From Acridotheres tristis (Eukaryota > Chordata > Aves > Passeriformes > Sturnidae), in NCBI GenBank assembly GCA_037013685.1, contig CM072905.1, positions 10,072,991 through 10,136,990 on the forward strand: 64,000 bases of DNA, read 5' to 3'. Within the stretch, counting starts at the first letter, position 1. Each line of letters begins with the position of its first letter. This document shows positions 22,539-33,740 of the stretch, one piece after another. The notes beneath the pieces were generated by a model. The model saw only the letters and a program-made list of their open reading frames with translations, ran no database searches and had not been told where the DNA came from. The position numbers and the translations under genes were made by a program.

Positions 22539-24529
22539 CCTGTTCCTCCCCGTGTGCTGCAGGCTGCAGGGACCCTGGCTCTCATCCCTGACTGCTGGCT
22601 CTGGGCAGATTGTCACTCCTGACACACAGGCTGGTCCTTCAGCAGCAGTGGCTGCAGCCACTCCATCAATCCCAGGAGCCTCAGGACAGAGGGCACAGGG
22701 GATCAGAGCAGGTGAAGGAAGAGTTAAGGCTCAGGGTCTGAGGCTGGTTTGAGGGAGGTCAGCAGCAGGGGTGATGCTCTCCATGGGGTCGCTGGCTGGA
22801 GCACAGTGCTCAGGTCAAGTGGGCTGTGCTGGCAGGAGCTCAAGGCACTCAGGGATCTCCTCTGTCCCATGCAGAGCAGGGGGAAGGGCCAGGCCCGTGC
22901 TGTCCAGAGGCACGGGGTGTGGGATGGGAGATACCAGTAGCTGCCTCCTGACTCATGGCTGTGGTGGGACACCAAGGTCAGGGCTCTGGCCTCGGTGGGA
23001 GGTCCAGGACAGCAGCACCACGTGCCCTGAGCATGGCCCTGGAGTGGACTCAGGCAGTGGAGGCTCTGGTTCCCCTGCCCCTGTGGGGAGGACAATGGAG
23101 GAAAGGCTCTGTGAATTCCCTGCAGGCGCAGCCAAGAGGGATGTACAGTGAGTGGGACTGTGAATTTCTGTGTTTCACAGCTGGGACAGGCACATTTCTA
23201 TTTTAATCCACTGGAGATGACATTCTGGGGATGGTTTCCCAATGGAGCTGGTGACTTGCTCCCTTCAAGGGACTTCTCTCACACCCACGGCTGTTCTGAT
23301 GTCTCGAGCTCCCAGGTGCTGAGCTCCCCTTGAACTGGTGCCTGGGGTAAGCCTCAAATGCTGCAGCCCAGCAAAACAGGGACTTCCTCCCTCCATTTTG
23401 CCACTGCTCCGTGCATGGTGCAAACCAAGGCTAGAGCTGGCTGCCTGTGTCCTTCCTCTCATAGCCAGCCCCACTGCTCACCCCAGCAAGGATCCAAGCA
23501 CGCCTTCCCACCCCAGCCTGTGCTGCTGGATACCTCTGTGTGCTGTCCAGTGGCTCTCCTGCCTTTACTGCCACTGCCCAACCCAATGTGCACCCTCTCA
23601 GGGCAGCCCTCACCCCCCAGGCTCAGGAACCTCTGCCAGAGCATGAGGAGGGTGAGGCTGGGGCCAGGGTGATGTCCCCACGAGCAGGACTTCCCAGCCA
23701 GCTGGACTGGTGAGAGCAGCTGCATGACCAGTGCCGAGGGCAGTGAGGAACATGCGAGGCCAAGCTGGTGTGTTCTGTAGCAGTGATGAGCCCTTGGCTG
23801 CTTTCTGGGTGGCCAGTTCAGACAGCAAGGATTTTGTGCCTGGTCTAGCTGCTCCAAGCACTGGTGGCTGGCTGGAAAGGAGGGAGACAAGCAATGGCAG
23901 TGCCAGTATCACCCCCAGGCTCCCAGATAACCCATTTGCTGACCTGTGTCCCCCCTCACCCTTCACTCTGAGGGTGTTTCCAGAGCTCCTTGGCAGCGCA
24001 GGTGCTGGAGGGGCTGCACGAGTCCCTTTGGAGCAGCTGGATGCCCAGGCTGTGGAGCCGAGGGGGACGAGTCTGCAGCACCCTGAGAGCTGAGGAGGCT
24101 CCACAGGGCCTGGCCAGGGGTGACCTGGCTTCTGTTCCCTCCGCAGCAGGACTTTGGGCAAGTCACGTCTCTGTTGGGTTTCCTTATCTCTAACTGGCCC
24201 TAATGAGGCTAACCCCTCTGCAAAGCTCTTGGAAATCTCCCTTCGAGCAGGGCCAGATAAGAGCTGTGTTGCTCTAAGCCCTGCAGCAGCTCCAGAGCTC
24301 TGAGGCTTCCCCACAGAGCAGCCTGCACTGCCCCATCCCTGCTCCCATCTGCATCCTTCCCTCCTGCCCACGGAGCCCCCTCGGCACAGCCACTGGTTTG
24401 GTGGCTCAGCCCTAAAGCAGGAGCGTGTTTTGGGGAGGGGTGTGACAAGCACTAGCGAGGGATACAAAGCAAAGCTGGGCCTGGGTTAGTGGTGAGCAGA
24501 GCTAAAGCCCCAGATATACATCGGATGGG
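22539..24529. other. GC-rich unique intergenic sequence, no gene recognised
   Basis: Long but unconvincing open frames occur (up to 285 codons on the minus strand at 23610-24467), with low-complexity residue use and no recognisable domain. Their length is explained by GC-rich composition. Confidence 0.6.
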
Positions 24530-24800
24530 CTGGGAGCATTATGTATTCCTGGAATGCCTTCTGGTCTTTATTAAAATGAAACCACAGCCAGCCCAAGAGA
24601 GCTCATCGCCCAGGCATCGGGCCAAGTATAAGTTACTTCTACAAATATTTATTTAACCATATCAATGACAAACTCTTTTGTATAAATGTTTTTATTTAAT
24701 CATAATTTACCAATTATTTTAAATCAATTGTTTGCCTGGTTTCTAAACACTAATCAAGAGGCTTGCATTAGCATTACTCAGGCGGATTAGATGCATTATT
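24530..24800. promoter_or_regulatory. Candidate conserved noncoding element or enhancer
   Basis: A sharply AT-rich, non-repetitive island in GC-rich surroundings, about 7.4 kb upstream of the MYOCD start codon. It contains the TEAD core GGAATG (24551-24556), FOX-like AAATATTTATTTA and TGTTTTTATTT stretches, and several TAAT cores. The motifs are visible; the enhancer role is inference. Confidence 0.35.
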
Positions 24801-26582
24801 TCGCTGAATCTTATGCCATTGCTTGCCTGCCTTGGCCATGGAAGAGGGTGCAGATGGATCCCAAATTTCACTCAAACTGTCACATTCCTGGAGGACTGTG
24901 CATGCAGCATTGCCAGCCCTCCCCACCCAGGTGACCTCTGGGCTCAGCTGAGTGCCTCAGGCACAGGGATGCACAGACACTGCTCCCACCTGGTGCTCTC
25001 AGGACAGGACTTTCTTCTGGTCTCCCTGGAGGTGTTGGCCCCATCACTGATGCTTTGAGTGCCCTGCCTGCCCTGTTTGACCCTTATACCTGAGCTCAGA
25101 ACTTTCACTGCTGTTCCTCAGCATCCCCTCAGCCCAGCTCTGGCAGGAATACAAGAGCATGGCCGTGGTGCTTTGGGGCCGAACAGGAGCCAGCTCCCTC
25201 TCACACATGGACCTGCTCCAGCCCAGTTCTCTCACCTCTGTTCCTGACATTAGACAACGGTGGAAAACAGAGAATGTGCTCTTCTACAGGGCTCTGCCTG
25301 CTCAGAAGGACAGTGAGCTGTGGTGAGGGCACTCAGCAGAGCTTAGAGCACACAGCAGCCTTGGGGAGCACCTCATCCTGCACAGCCACGCAGACCTGAG
25401 GCAGGAACAGGAATCTGCTTGTTGCCATCTGCACACGCTGTTTATTTATAAAATTTCAGGCTGCTACTGTCCTGCACCTTGGCTGGCTGCTCGGCAGCGC
25501 TTGCTCACGCACGGCTCTGTTCAGCATCTGCCTTTCCAGCCCGGGAGCTGCCAGCTTCCCCAGGACCCCATTCCCCCGCAGCTCTCCACAGGGCACTGCA
25601 TTTTTGCTGCCAAAATCCCCCTCACAAGCTTTTTGGGTTTTTTTGCTGTCTTCCTCCACCAGTCCCTGTCTGCTCAGAAATGGGAGCGGTGCTGCTGTGA
25701 AGCCGGGAGAGCTGGTGCTTTATCCCACTTCAGCAGCCTCCCCAAGCCTGCCCTCGCTCTGTGCTGCTCAAGGAGGAGAGAAAGCAGAGATTTTGAAATT
25801 CTCACTGATGGGGAGGGGCATGGAGGTGCCAAACTTTGCAAAACACAGACTTGGAAATGAATAACCCGAGCACAGGCTTGGTCACGGCACTGCAGCAGAG
25901 ACCCAAAATCACCGGCAAATTTCTTCCAAGATAATTAAACCCCAAACAAACAAAAAGAGGAATTGGGCCAACTTGGATAGAGCTACAGGACTTACCTACT
26001 ATTTTAAAGATGACGAAAATAGAAATCAGTGCTGTATATAGCCTTGTAATGTTTATGTTTGTTTTTTTTCTGACTGATGAGAAATAGAGGTGCTGCTAGA
26101 GCCGAGCAGTGCAAGCACAGGCAGTGTGTGCCTGTGGCCAGAGTCCTGCAACCAGAAAATATCCCAGCACTGGGGACAGGAGCTTCCTGCTGCTGGCTTG
26201 GGAACACACAGGGAAGTTCTTTGGAGATCTCTGAAATGCTGTGTAAAAACAGACCTGCCACTCTAAAGCAGATGAAGGGGAAACTCCTGGAAATAAAATC
26301 ATTCTGCACACTGCTCTAAAAACCCTTTCAGTGTGAGGGAAAATGAGCCAAATGTGCCTGTTTTATGATCTTATTTCTTACAAACTTCTTGTTAGAAATT
26401 AACTATTCTTTTGCCTTTTTCATTTCTTCAAAAGTACTGAGGGATTTTTCAGAGCCTCATATCTCTGGTTAAGAAGGAAGAGACTCTCTGAGAAGTCCAC
26501 ACCTGACCCATGCTGGCTGTGAGATGTGGTGCCTCCCTGTGCAGGTGAGAGTGACAATCATGGAACAAGCAGGGGATGCCTT
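24801..26582. other. Intergenic sequence, no gene recognised
   Basis: No repeat, exon or RNA gene was recognised. The open frames here are short. Confidence 0.6.
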
Positions 26583-27220
26583 TAGCCCCTGCTCTGCTGT
26601 GAGAGCTGCATTCATCCTTCCTGAAAGGACTGCCTAAAAATGAGATGTGGAGTTCATCTCATGTCATAGGCTGCAAGGTGTGACATTTTCTCCTGACCAA
26701 GATCAGACAAGATAATGTGGAGATCACTGAGGCCCTTGGTCCACTGCAACATCTGAGTCTGTTCACCGTGAAGATCACAGGATCAGCTGGTCCAAAAGGG
26801 ATAAAAGAGTTTGAAGCCACAGTAAGAGAAAGAAACTGCCCGGGGATGATCTACAGGACAGGCAAAATCTAATGAAAACTATCTCTGCTATGAAATGGCA
26901 AATACTTGTTCAGGACAGGGACAACTGTGGAAAAGTAGATGTGCTGTAGGACATTTATTCCAGTTTATTGTCTCTGAGGAGTGGGCTCCACGCCATGCAG
27001 CTTCAGACCCCTAATCCCAAACTGGTCATCCAGACACATCTGGAAATGTTAAATATAGTGGGGAGCAAGGAAGGATTCCTGGATTCTGTATTCATTTTAG
27101 GCCGAGTATTTACGTAAGATACTTTTCTTATCTTCCTGAACTATTTATAGTTTTGTTTGTATGTTTGGGACACAGACTATCCTACTATGCTTCAATAAAT
27201 CTGAAATATCTTTGCTGACA
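26583..27220 (+). mobile_element. LTR-like dispersed repeat, copy A (shared part 26583-26905)
   Basis: The first 323 bases match 55012-55335 in the same orientation, differing at roughly one base in ten by eye. Shared blocks include GGTGTGACATTTTCTCCTGA and GTTTGAAGCCACAGTAAGAG. The unmatched right part ends with AATAAA at 27194-27199 and TTTGCTGACA. A TG start near 26598, a GGGATAAAAG TATA-like box and a poly(A) signal would fit a solo LTR, but no target-site duplication was identified and the family name is unknown to me. Confidence 0.5.
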
Positions 27221-28239
27221 AAAAGAAATGTCGTCTGCTGTTCATGGAAAGAGGGAAATCTTTGTATTGAGCTACTTGTACAGTTAATATTTTAGCAAAT
27301 GCTCTCTGGGCATATAAATATAAATAAATCTAAATTCTTAATTTTTAGTTCTTTTATGAAAAAAATAAGCTAAAATTAAATATTTGAGTCGAAGGGCATC
27401 CATATTATGAAAACTAGAAATAAACTAGACAAAATAAATCTTCTTTCCCAAAGATCTGACACAGTCACTATCACTTCCCACCACACAGATCAAGATAATG
27501 TAAAATGAGTTTCAAAGGGCAGCCATCATCAGAAGGGTGCTGGTGATGTTGTACAAAAATGAGGCTCATTCCCACACGGAATTTCAGGTGTTAACCCCTG
27601 AACCATCACCTGCCCCCGAGCTGGGGACCAGCCCTGACACTGGGTAACCTGGGCAAAAGGGTGAGAAAGGGGCAAGAGAGAGTGAGGGAGCAGTAATAAC
27701 AAAACACATATTTCTTTGTCAAGTGAGGGAAGTTTTTTTATTTTTATATAAGGTGTGGGATTCTGCAAGTGACAGGGTGCTTTTATTTCGGGCTCAGCAC
27801 AGGTAATTTTGTCAGGTTGCCAAGCAGGGTGATTTAAATAACTCCTTCCAAGCCTCTTTTAATAAAACTATCTCTAAACACATCCAGTTTCTCCAGACAA
27901 AAGCTACAGAGGGAGCTTCGCAGAGTCCTTGGATTAGTGTAAAATGAGATTTATGGATTCCCTGTGAGTGGCAGCTGGGCTGGCTCCATATCACAGTGGG
28001 GGTGTCAGGCACACCCCAGAACTTCTCTCCTGGAGTGGTTTCAGGGCTGTTGGTGCAGAGCATGAGGGGTGGGATGGGGGCAAGCAAAGGTGTGCTCAGC
28101 CCTGGCCCCGTCCCAGGGCTCAGAGGGGCAGCTCGTGAGCTACCTGAGCCCCTGGAAATGAAAATAGACAGGCTTTGCTTCTTTAATATGCCTTAAATAT
28201 TCTGGAAATGAAAGGAGGCAGGTTAGCTTGATTTCATTT
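27221..28239. other. AT-rich intergenic sequence, no gene recognised
   Basis: Low-GC unique sequence with A/T-rich runs at 27300-27440. Nothing else is seen. Confidence 0.6.
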
Positions 28240-28620
28240 ACTCTGAGATTTTATTTTAATGTAGGTTTGATAACTAAATGGAAAACAAATGTGGGATATT
28301 AAAGGGAGGCGGCCCAGCCCAGCGGCGGGAACAGGACCGGTGCAGGAACATTTTTCTAAAGATCCCTTCTGGAATGTTATTTTGAACTCCTTGAAACGCC
28401 AAAGGTTTTTAGACATTGTGTGTTTTGTTAAGTGTCCTTCGGGAACACTGGGTTTAAAATTAGTCAAACTCTTTCACTTTTTTAAACCCTACCCTAAAAT
28501 AGTCGATATAAAATTTGGTGGGAATTCTGCTGAGAGCTTAAATTGGCTGAAACAGACGACCTAATGGAAATGACATTTGGGGAAAAAATGCGAAAAACCT
28601 GATTTTCTTTCTGGCTTCCA
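28240..28620. promoter_or_regulatory. Candidate conserved noncoding element
   Basis: A non-repetitive stretch, about 11 kb upstream of the MYOCD start, mixing CpGs with AT-rich blocks. It contains TEAD-type GGAATG at 28371-28376, a MEF2-like CCTAAAATAG near 28490 and FOX/TAAT-like motifs. An enhancer role is inference from composition and motifs only. Confidence 0.3.
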
Positions 28621-31152
28621 ATGACATAATCAGGACATGGCAGGACTGCCTGCTCCTCTGAGCATGGCCCTGACCCTGGGGCTCTGGTCACCAGTTTCCC
28701 TCGTACAAGAGAAGGAGGGAAGCAGCTGGGAGAGAGCTAAAAGAGGGAGATGACTGCTCTGGTACGGTACTGCCCGTCCTCTGTGCTTGGATTCCTCTGT
28801 GGGCTGAGTTCATCACCCTCAGAGTGCAGGGCCTGGTGAGCAACACCCACATCTCTGTCCAGAGGTGTTGGTAGAGCCATTCCCTCTGATGGGATACCTG
28901 GCTGGTTCTCATGCTCAGGACAGGAGGAGCAGGAAGGATCTGACCCAAAAGGGAATATGTGAGAGTTCTCTGGGTGACCTGCAGGCTCATCCTCCTGACA
29001 AACATCTTTGTGACAGCTTCTGGATGAGCCTGTGTCACCTTGACCTCCAAGGGGTTCTTTGGCTCTGTGCCCTGGTCCTGGTGTGCTCTGTGGGTGTGAG
29101 GAAGGGTTGCACTGGCAGCACACACCACTCCTCCATCAGCTCCTCCCAGCTCAGCAGTGAGCTGGGGCCGTTCAAAACACGTCCCAGAAACACGTCTGGG
29201 ACCTTCCCCAGCCCGGTAGCTTATTTATTGGAGTCATTTTGTCACTTTGGGAGATAAAGCTGCCTTCACACACCTCAGGTTCCTCCCAGCAGAGCTGGGA
29301 GATAAGGGCTAAGGGGTGCTGGCTCCTACTTGCCATGATCCTCGCAGGATTTGGAGGACAGGGCTCTCTGGGAAGCCACCTCTGCTATCACTTTGACAGG
29401 TGTCAGCTGTGCTCTGAGCAGCCAGCCACAGCCAGAGATTAGCCAAATGTGTCTCCTGCCCAGAGTGCTCAGACTCTCCAGACATGGCTTCACAACCCAG
29501 AATGGGAAAGGATTTTGAGTTGAGATAGGGGGCTTTATTCAGAAACAGCCTGACCTAAGGACCTCACTATCAGCAGCCCCAGCTGCCACCACAGATGGGG
29601 TTCTTCCCAAGTGGTGATAAGGGGGAGGAGGGGCTGTTCTGCTACCACAGACCCCAGTTTAGTGTCTGGGGTGCAGGGGGTGAGAGAGTCCTTTGCATTT
29701 TGCTTTCTGTCCCCTGAGGTGTGCCAGAGACACACTAGCATCAAGGGCAGCCACCTGGGGAAGCAAAGCTGGGTGAAGTCTTGCCATGTTACTGACAACT
29801 GACTTATTTGGAGGTATCCAGATACCTGTGGAAGTTCTATCAGCCAGTCAGACAGGCTCCTGCACTTCACAAGCACAGCCATAGCAGCCAGCCGTGTCCG
29901 GAGCCCTCCAGCCCGGTCCTACAGGCACACAGAGTGTGGGAGCAGGGCTGGGGAGCAGTGGGCTCTGAGGGGTGGGATGTGCTGTGGATGGGGTGGATCA
30001 GTGTCTGCAGAGTAGGTTCTTCCAGCAATGGTGCAAGGTCCCATGGAGAAGGCTGGAGGGCAGATCAAAAAGCAGCCAAGAGCAACACGTGGCATTGCAG
30101 ATGTGTAGGGGGCTTCTGGGGGCACTAGGGGCACCTCAGGTTGGAGAACACTTGAGGAGAAAGAGAGTGGGTGGCACAGATGCTCAGGGAACCTGCCTTT
30201 GTCACCCGCCAGCTCAGGGAAGTCCCTGTGCAGAAGTCCCTCCTTGGCCTGCTTCCTCTCCCACACAGCTTTACTGAGATGTGAAATTCCTCTGGGTGGG
30301 GGTGTCCCTTGTCATGCTCTGACTCCTATTCTTGTTACCTCATTGTAGAAGGTATTTTCCTGGAATTTGTGAACTGCTGCCTGTCCAGTCAGACTGCTTG
30401 GAGCTCCCTGCAGCTTTCTGCAGACTTTTGCTTCCCAGGCATGCCCAACCTATAGGTCAGAGTCCACAGCCAGGCACAAGAGAGGCACGTATTCCAGGCA
30501 GGACGTTTGTATCCATGGCATGCATCTACTGCAGGGCCCCTTCTGGTAGCACTGAAAAATGGCATTCCTCATGGTACCCACATTTTCATGCCAAACTAAA
30601 CTTTCTTGTCCTTCTCAGAGGTATTTATAGATGGGAATCTTGACAAGAATGAGTTTCTGTTTTGAAAGAAATAGTTTTATTTATTACTAACTCTGATTTG
30701 AGTGTGTGTTTTTGTGTGTGTGTGTGTGCTCAAAGGTGCAAGCAAGTGACAAAAATGCCACCTAAAGAATGTGCTAAGTGAATCCCTAGGGAGAATAATG
30801 AGGGAAAATGAAAGAGTCTTTAAACTGGGTGTTGAAAAACTTGACAGAAGCAAATCTGCTCCTCCTAGATGGTGTATGGGGCCAAGGAGAAGGGGCAGTG
30901 GAACTGGCAGAATCCCAGCCCTGGTGTTTTCTGTGAGCAAACAGAGCTGTGCTCACAGGGGAGCCTGCTCTCACCTCACTGCAGCACGGGGGGCTCGGCT
31001 CCAGGGCCCTGCAGAAAGGAACTGGTTCAGTCCAGAGGAAAACCACTGGCTGAGAGGTGGAGATACCTCAATTAGACTCACTGACATCTCTGAACTGCCA
31101 TCTGAGCTGTGCTGGGAGGGCGGCTGGGGGGACAAGATATTCCACTTGGAAA
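28621..31152. other. Intergenic sequence, no gene recognised
   Basis: Contains a short (TG)n microsatellite at 30701-30729. Several open frames of 100-146 codons occur on both strands, but none shows a domain, codon pattern or splice signals I could support. Confidence 0.6.
30701..30729. repeat. (TG)n microsatellite, interrupted by TTTTT
   Basis: A TG dinucleotide run broken once by a T tract. Confidence 0.9.
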
Positions 31153-31960
31153 GAGTCAGCATTGGGGTCAGTCAGCAATGGGGTCAGTCAGCAGTGGGGT
31201 CAGTCAGCATTGGGGTCAGTCAGCAGTGGGGTCAGTCAGCATTGGGGTCAGTCAGCAGTGAGGTCAGTCAGCAGTGGGGTCAGTCAGCAATGGGGTCAGT
31301 CAGCATTGGGGTCAGTCAGCAATGGGGTCAGTCAGCAATGGGGTCAGTCTGCAGTGGGGTCAGTCAGCAATGGGGTCAGTCAGCAATGGGGTCAGTCTGC
31401 AGTGGGGTCAGTCAGCAATGGGGTCAGTCAGCAATGGGGTCAGTCAGCAGTGGGGTCAGTCAGCAATGGGGTCAGTCAGCAATGGGGTCAGTCAGCAGTG
31501 GGGTCAGTCAGCAATGGGGTCAGTCAGCAATGGGGTCAGTCTGCAGTGGGGTCAGTCAGCAATGGGGTCAGTCAGCATTGGGGTCAGTCAGCAATGGGGT
31601 CAGTCAGCAATGGGGTCAGTCTGCAGTGGGGTCAGTCAGCAATGGGGTCAGTCAGCAATGGGGTCAGTCAGCAGTGGGGTCAGTCAGCAATGGGGTCAGT
31701 CAGCAATGGGGTCAGTCAGCATTGGGGTCAGTCAGCAATGGGGTCAGTCAGCAATGGGGTCAGTCAGCAATGGGGTCAGTCTGCAGTGGGGTCAGTCTGC
31801 AGTGGGGTCAGTCAGCAATGGGGTCAGTCAGCAGTGGGGTCAGTCAGCAGTGGGGTCAGTCAGCAATGGGGTCAGTCAGCAATGGGGTCAGTCTGCAGTG
31901 GGGTCAATCAGCAGTGGGGTCAGTCAGCAATGGGGTCAGTCAGCAATGGGGTCAGTCAGA
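31153..31960. repeat. 16-base minisatellite (GGGGTCAGTCAGCAAT), about 50 copies
   Basis: A nearly perfect tandem array about 806 bases long. Variation is limited to a few positions: the last bases of the unit (CAAT, CAGT, CATT) and CAGTCAGC versus CAGTCTGC. As 16 leaves remainder 1 on division by 3, every plus frame encodes the same 16-residue cycle and none meets a stop. That explains three overlapping open frames of 311-494 codons. They are not supported as genes. High copy similarity implies recent expansion or homogenisation, so copy number is probably variable between individuals. Confidence 0.98.
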
Positions 31961-32978
31961 TTTACTGGGTGTTTTCTCCAGTGCCATACTGATCCAGGAG
32001 ACAACCATCAGGCCTGCTGGGACCAGCCACTGGTGCATTCCTGGCAGCAGCAAGCTCTGGGAACACAAGATGTCAGGCATGTCCCACCACCTCTCTCCTC
32101 GCTGGCTGCTGCCTCAGTCCCACCTCCATGTCCTGCACAGCCAATCCCTTTGGCTGTCCTGTCTCCAGATCCTGGATGTGTCCACACAATTCCACCTCTG
32201 GTACCTGCAGGCTCCCACCCCGTGTGCCAGGGCTGGAATACACTCCAGAGTCTGAGCAGGCAGATGATGTCCAGCAGCAGGCAATTCCTCTATGTGAGGT
32301 CTGATGAAAAGCTCTTTAAACTGCCTGAACAACACCCAAAACTCTGTTTGATTCTCAGCTTGCTGGTGAATACAATCAGTGCCTTCAGCAAGCACAGAAC
32401 TGCATTGCTACTCTGAGTTGCACTGGTGGACAGTTCCCAACCCTTCTTGGCTGCACACCAAATGACCAAGAAAAAACCAGGGCTAAAGCTTGGGAGAAAA
32501 GAGAGAGATTTGGTTTTGTGGGATTGTGACAGAGTCTGCATCTTGACATGAGCTGGAGTGGAGAGGAATTCAAAGAACTCACCCCTCCCAAACCAATTAA
32601 TTCAAAGTATTTTGATGACAGATTGTACATGGAGCAATTAAATAAAGAGTAATGCAATGCAAATAGTTCAGAAATGACAGAGACGTGGAACAATGTTTAG
32701 AAATCCGAGGAAAAACCATAGACATGAGATTTTAGCTAAAATCAGAACTAGTGTTAATGGTTCTTGTAGATCTTCCCGTGGTCGTTGTGCTGCTGTTAAA
32801 AGGTTGGGGATGTGTTTGCAGATCTCCTGCACTCCTGCAGGTCAGCTTCCCAACTATGAGCAGCTCCTGATGCCAGCAGCAAGGACAAAGTGACAATCCA
32901 TTCAGAAACCTGGAGCACACACCTGCCCAGGCCACATAAACAGCTGTGTGGTGGCAGCCTGAAGGGTGAATGTCACAC
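31961..32978. other. Intergenic sequence, no gene recognised
   Basis: Nothing beyond short, unsupported open frames. Confidence 0.6.
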
Positions 32979-33740
32979 AGCCATGGAATGATTTGGGTTG
33001 GAAGGGACCTCGAAGATCATCTCATTCCAACCCCCATGCCATGGGCAGGGACACCTCCCACTGTCCCAGGCTGGCCTTGGGCACTTGGGCCTTGGGCACT
33101 TCCAGTGATGGAAGCCACAGCTTCTCTGGGCACCCTGTGCCAGGGCCTCACACCCTCACAGGGAGGAATTTCCTCCTGATATCCAATCTAAATCTGCTTT
33201 CTTTCAGCTTAAATCCATTCCCCCCATGTCCTGTCACTGCCAGCCATTGTAAAAAGTCTCTCTCCATCTTTCTTTAGCTCCCTTCAGACACTGGAAAATC
33301 CCAGTTAGATTATCCTCAGACTTCTTTTTTTCCCCAGCAAATCCCAGCTGTACCAGCCTTTCCTCCCAGCAGAGCTGCTCCATCCTCTGCTCATCCTGGA
33401 GCCTCCTCTGCATCCCTCCAGCAGCTCCAGGTCCCTGCTGTGCTGGGGCAGCTCTGCAGGTGGGGTCTCACCTGAGCACAGGGCACAGGGGCACAATCCC
33501 CCTCACCTCCCCTCCCTGTTGCCCACCCTGGGGCTCAGCCCAGGGCATGGGGAGTTTCTGGTCCCAGCTCTCACCCATCAACACCCAAAAATCTTTCTCC
33601 TAGGGCTGCTCCCTCTGCTCATCCCAAACCTGGGTTGCCTCAATCTACATGCAGCACCTTGCACTTGGTCTTGTGCAACCACATGAGATTCCCACTGGCA
33701 TTTCTTGAGCCTGTCCAGGTGAAATTTCAGATCCCTTTTC
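32979..33740 (-). mobile_element. CR1 LINE, longest copy in window (reverse transcriptase C-terminal part to 3' end)
   Basis: From the left the plus strand shows the reversed CR1 tail (GGAATGATTTGGGTTGGAAG), then the complement of the ORF2 C-terminus. At the right end the minus strand encodes LHKTKCKVL (about 33650-33685), equivalent to the CR1 motif NKAKCKVLH. In between is a block matching the usual ERLVQLGF-type segment. Stops and frameshifts make it inactive. It is truncated at the 5' end. Length is about 760 bases, against several kilobases for a full CR1. Confidence 0.92.

Noticed and set aside
21725..22661. Open frames of 247 and 305 codons with HGTWDMGHGT-type repeats
   Set aside because: They are the reverse reading of a 7-base tandem repeat; all frames on both strands are similarly open, and the flanks show no coding signal.
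23610..24467. 285-codon minus-strand open frame
   Set aside because: GC-rich low-complexity sequence; overlapping frames are open on both strands, with no domain or splice context.
30771..32416. Three overlapping plus-strand frames of 311-494 codons with a 16-residue repeat
   Set aside because: Each is produced by the 16-base minisatellite, which has no stop in any frame; the nonrepetitive ends do not resemble a protein.
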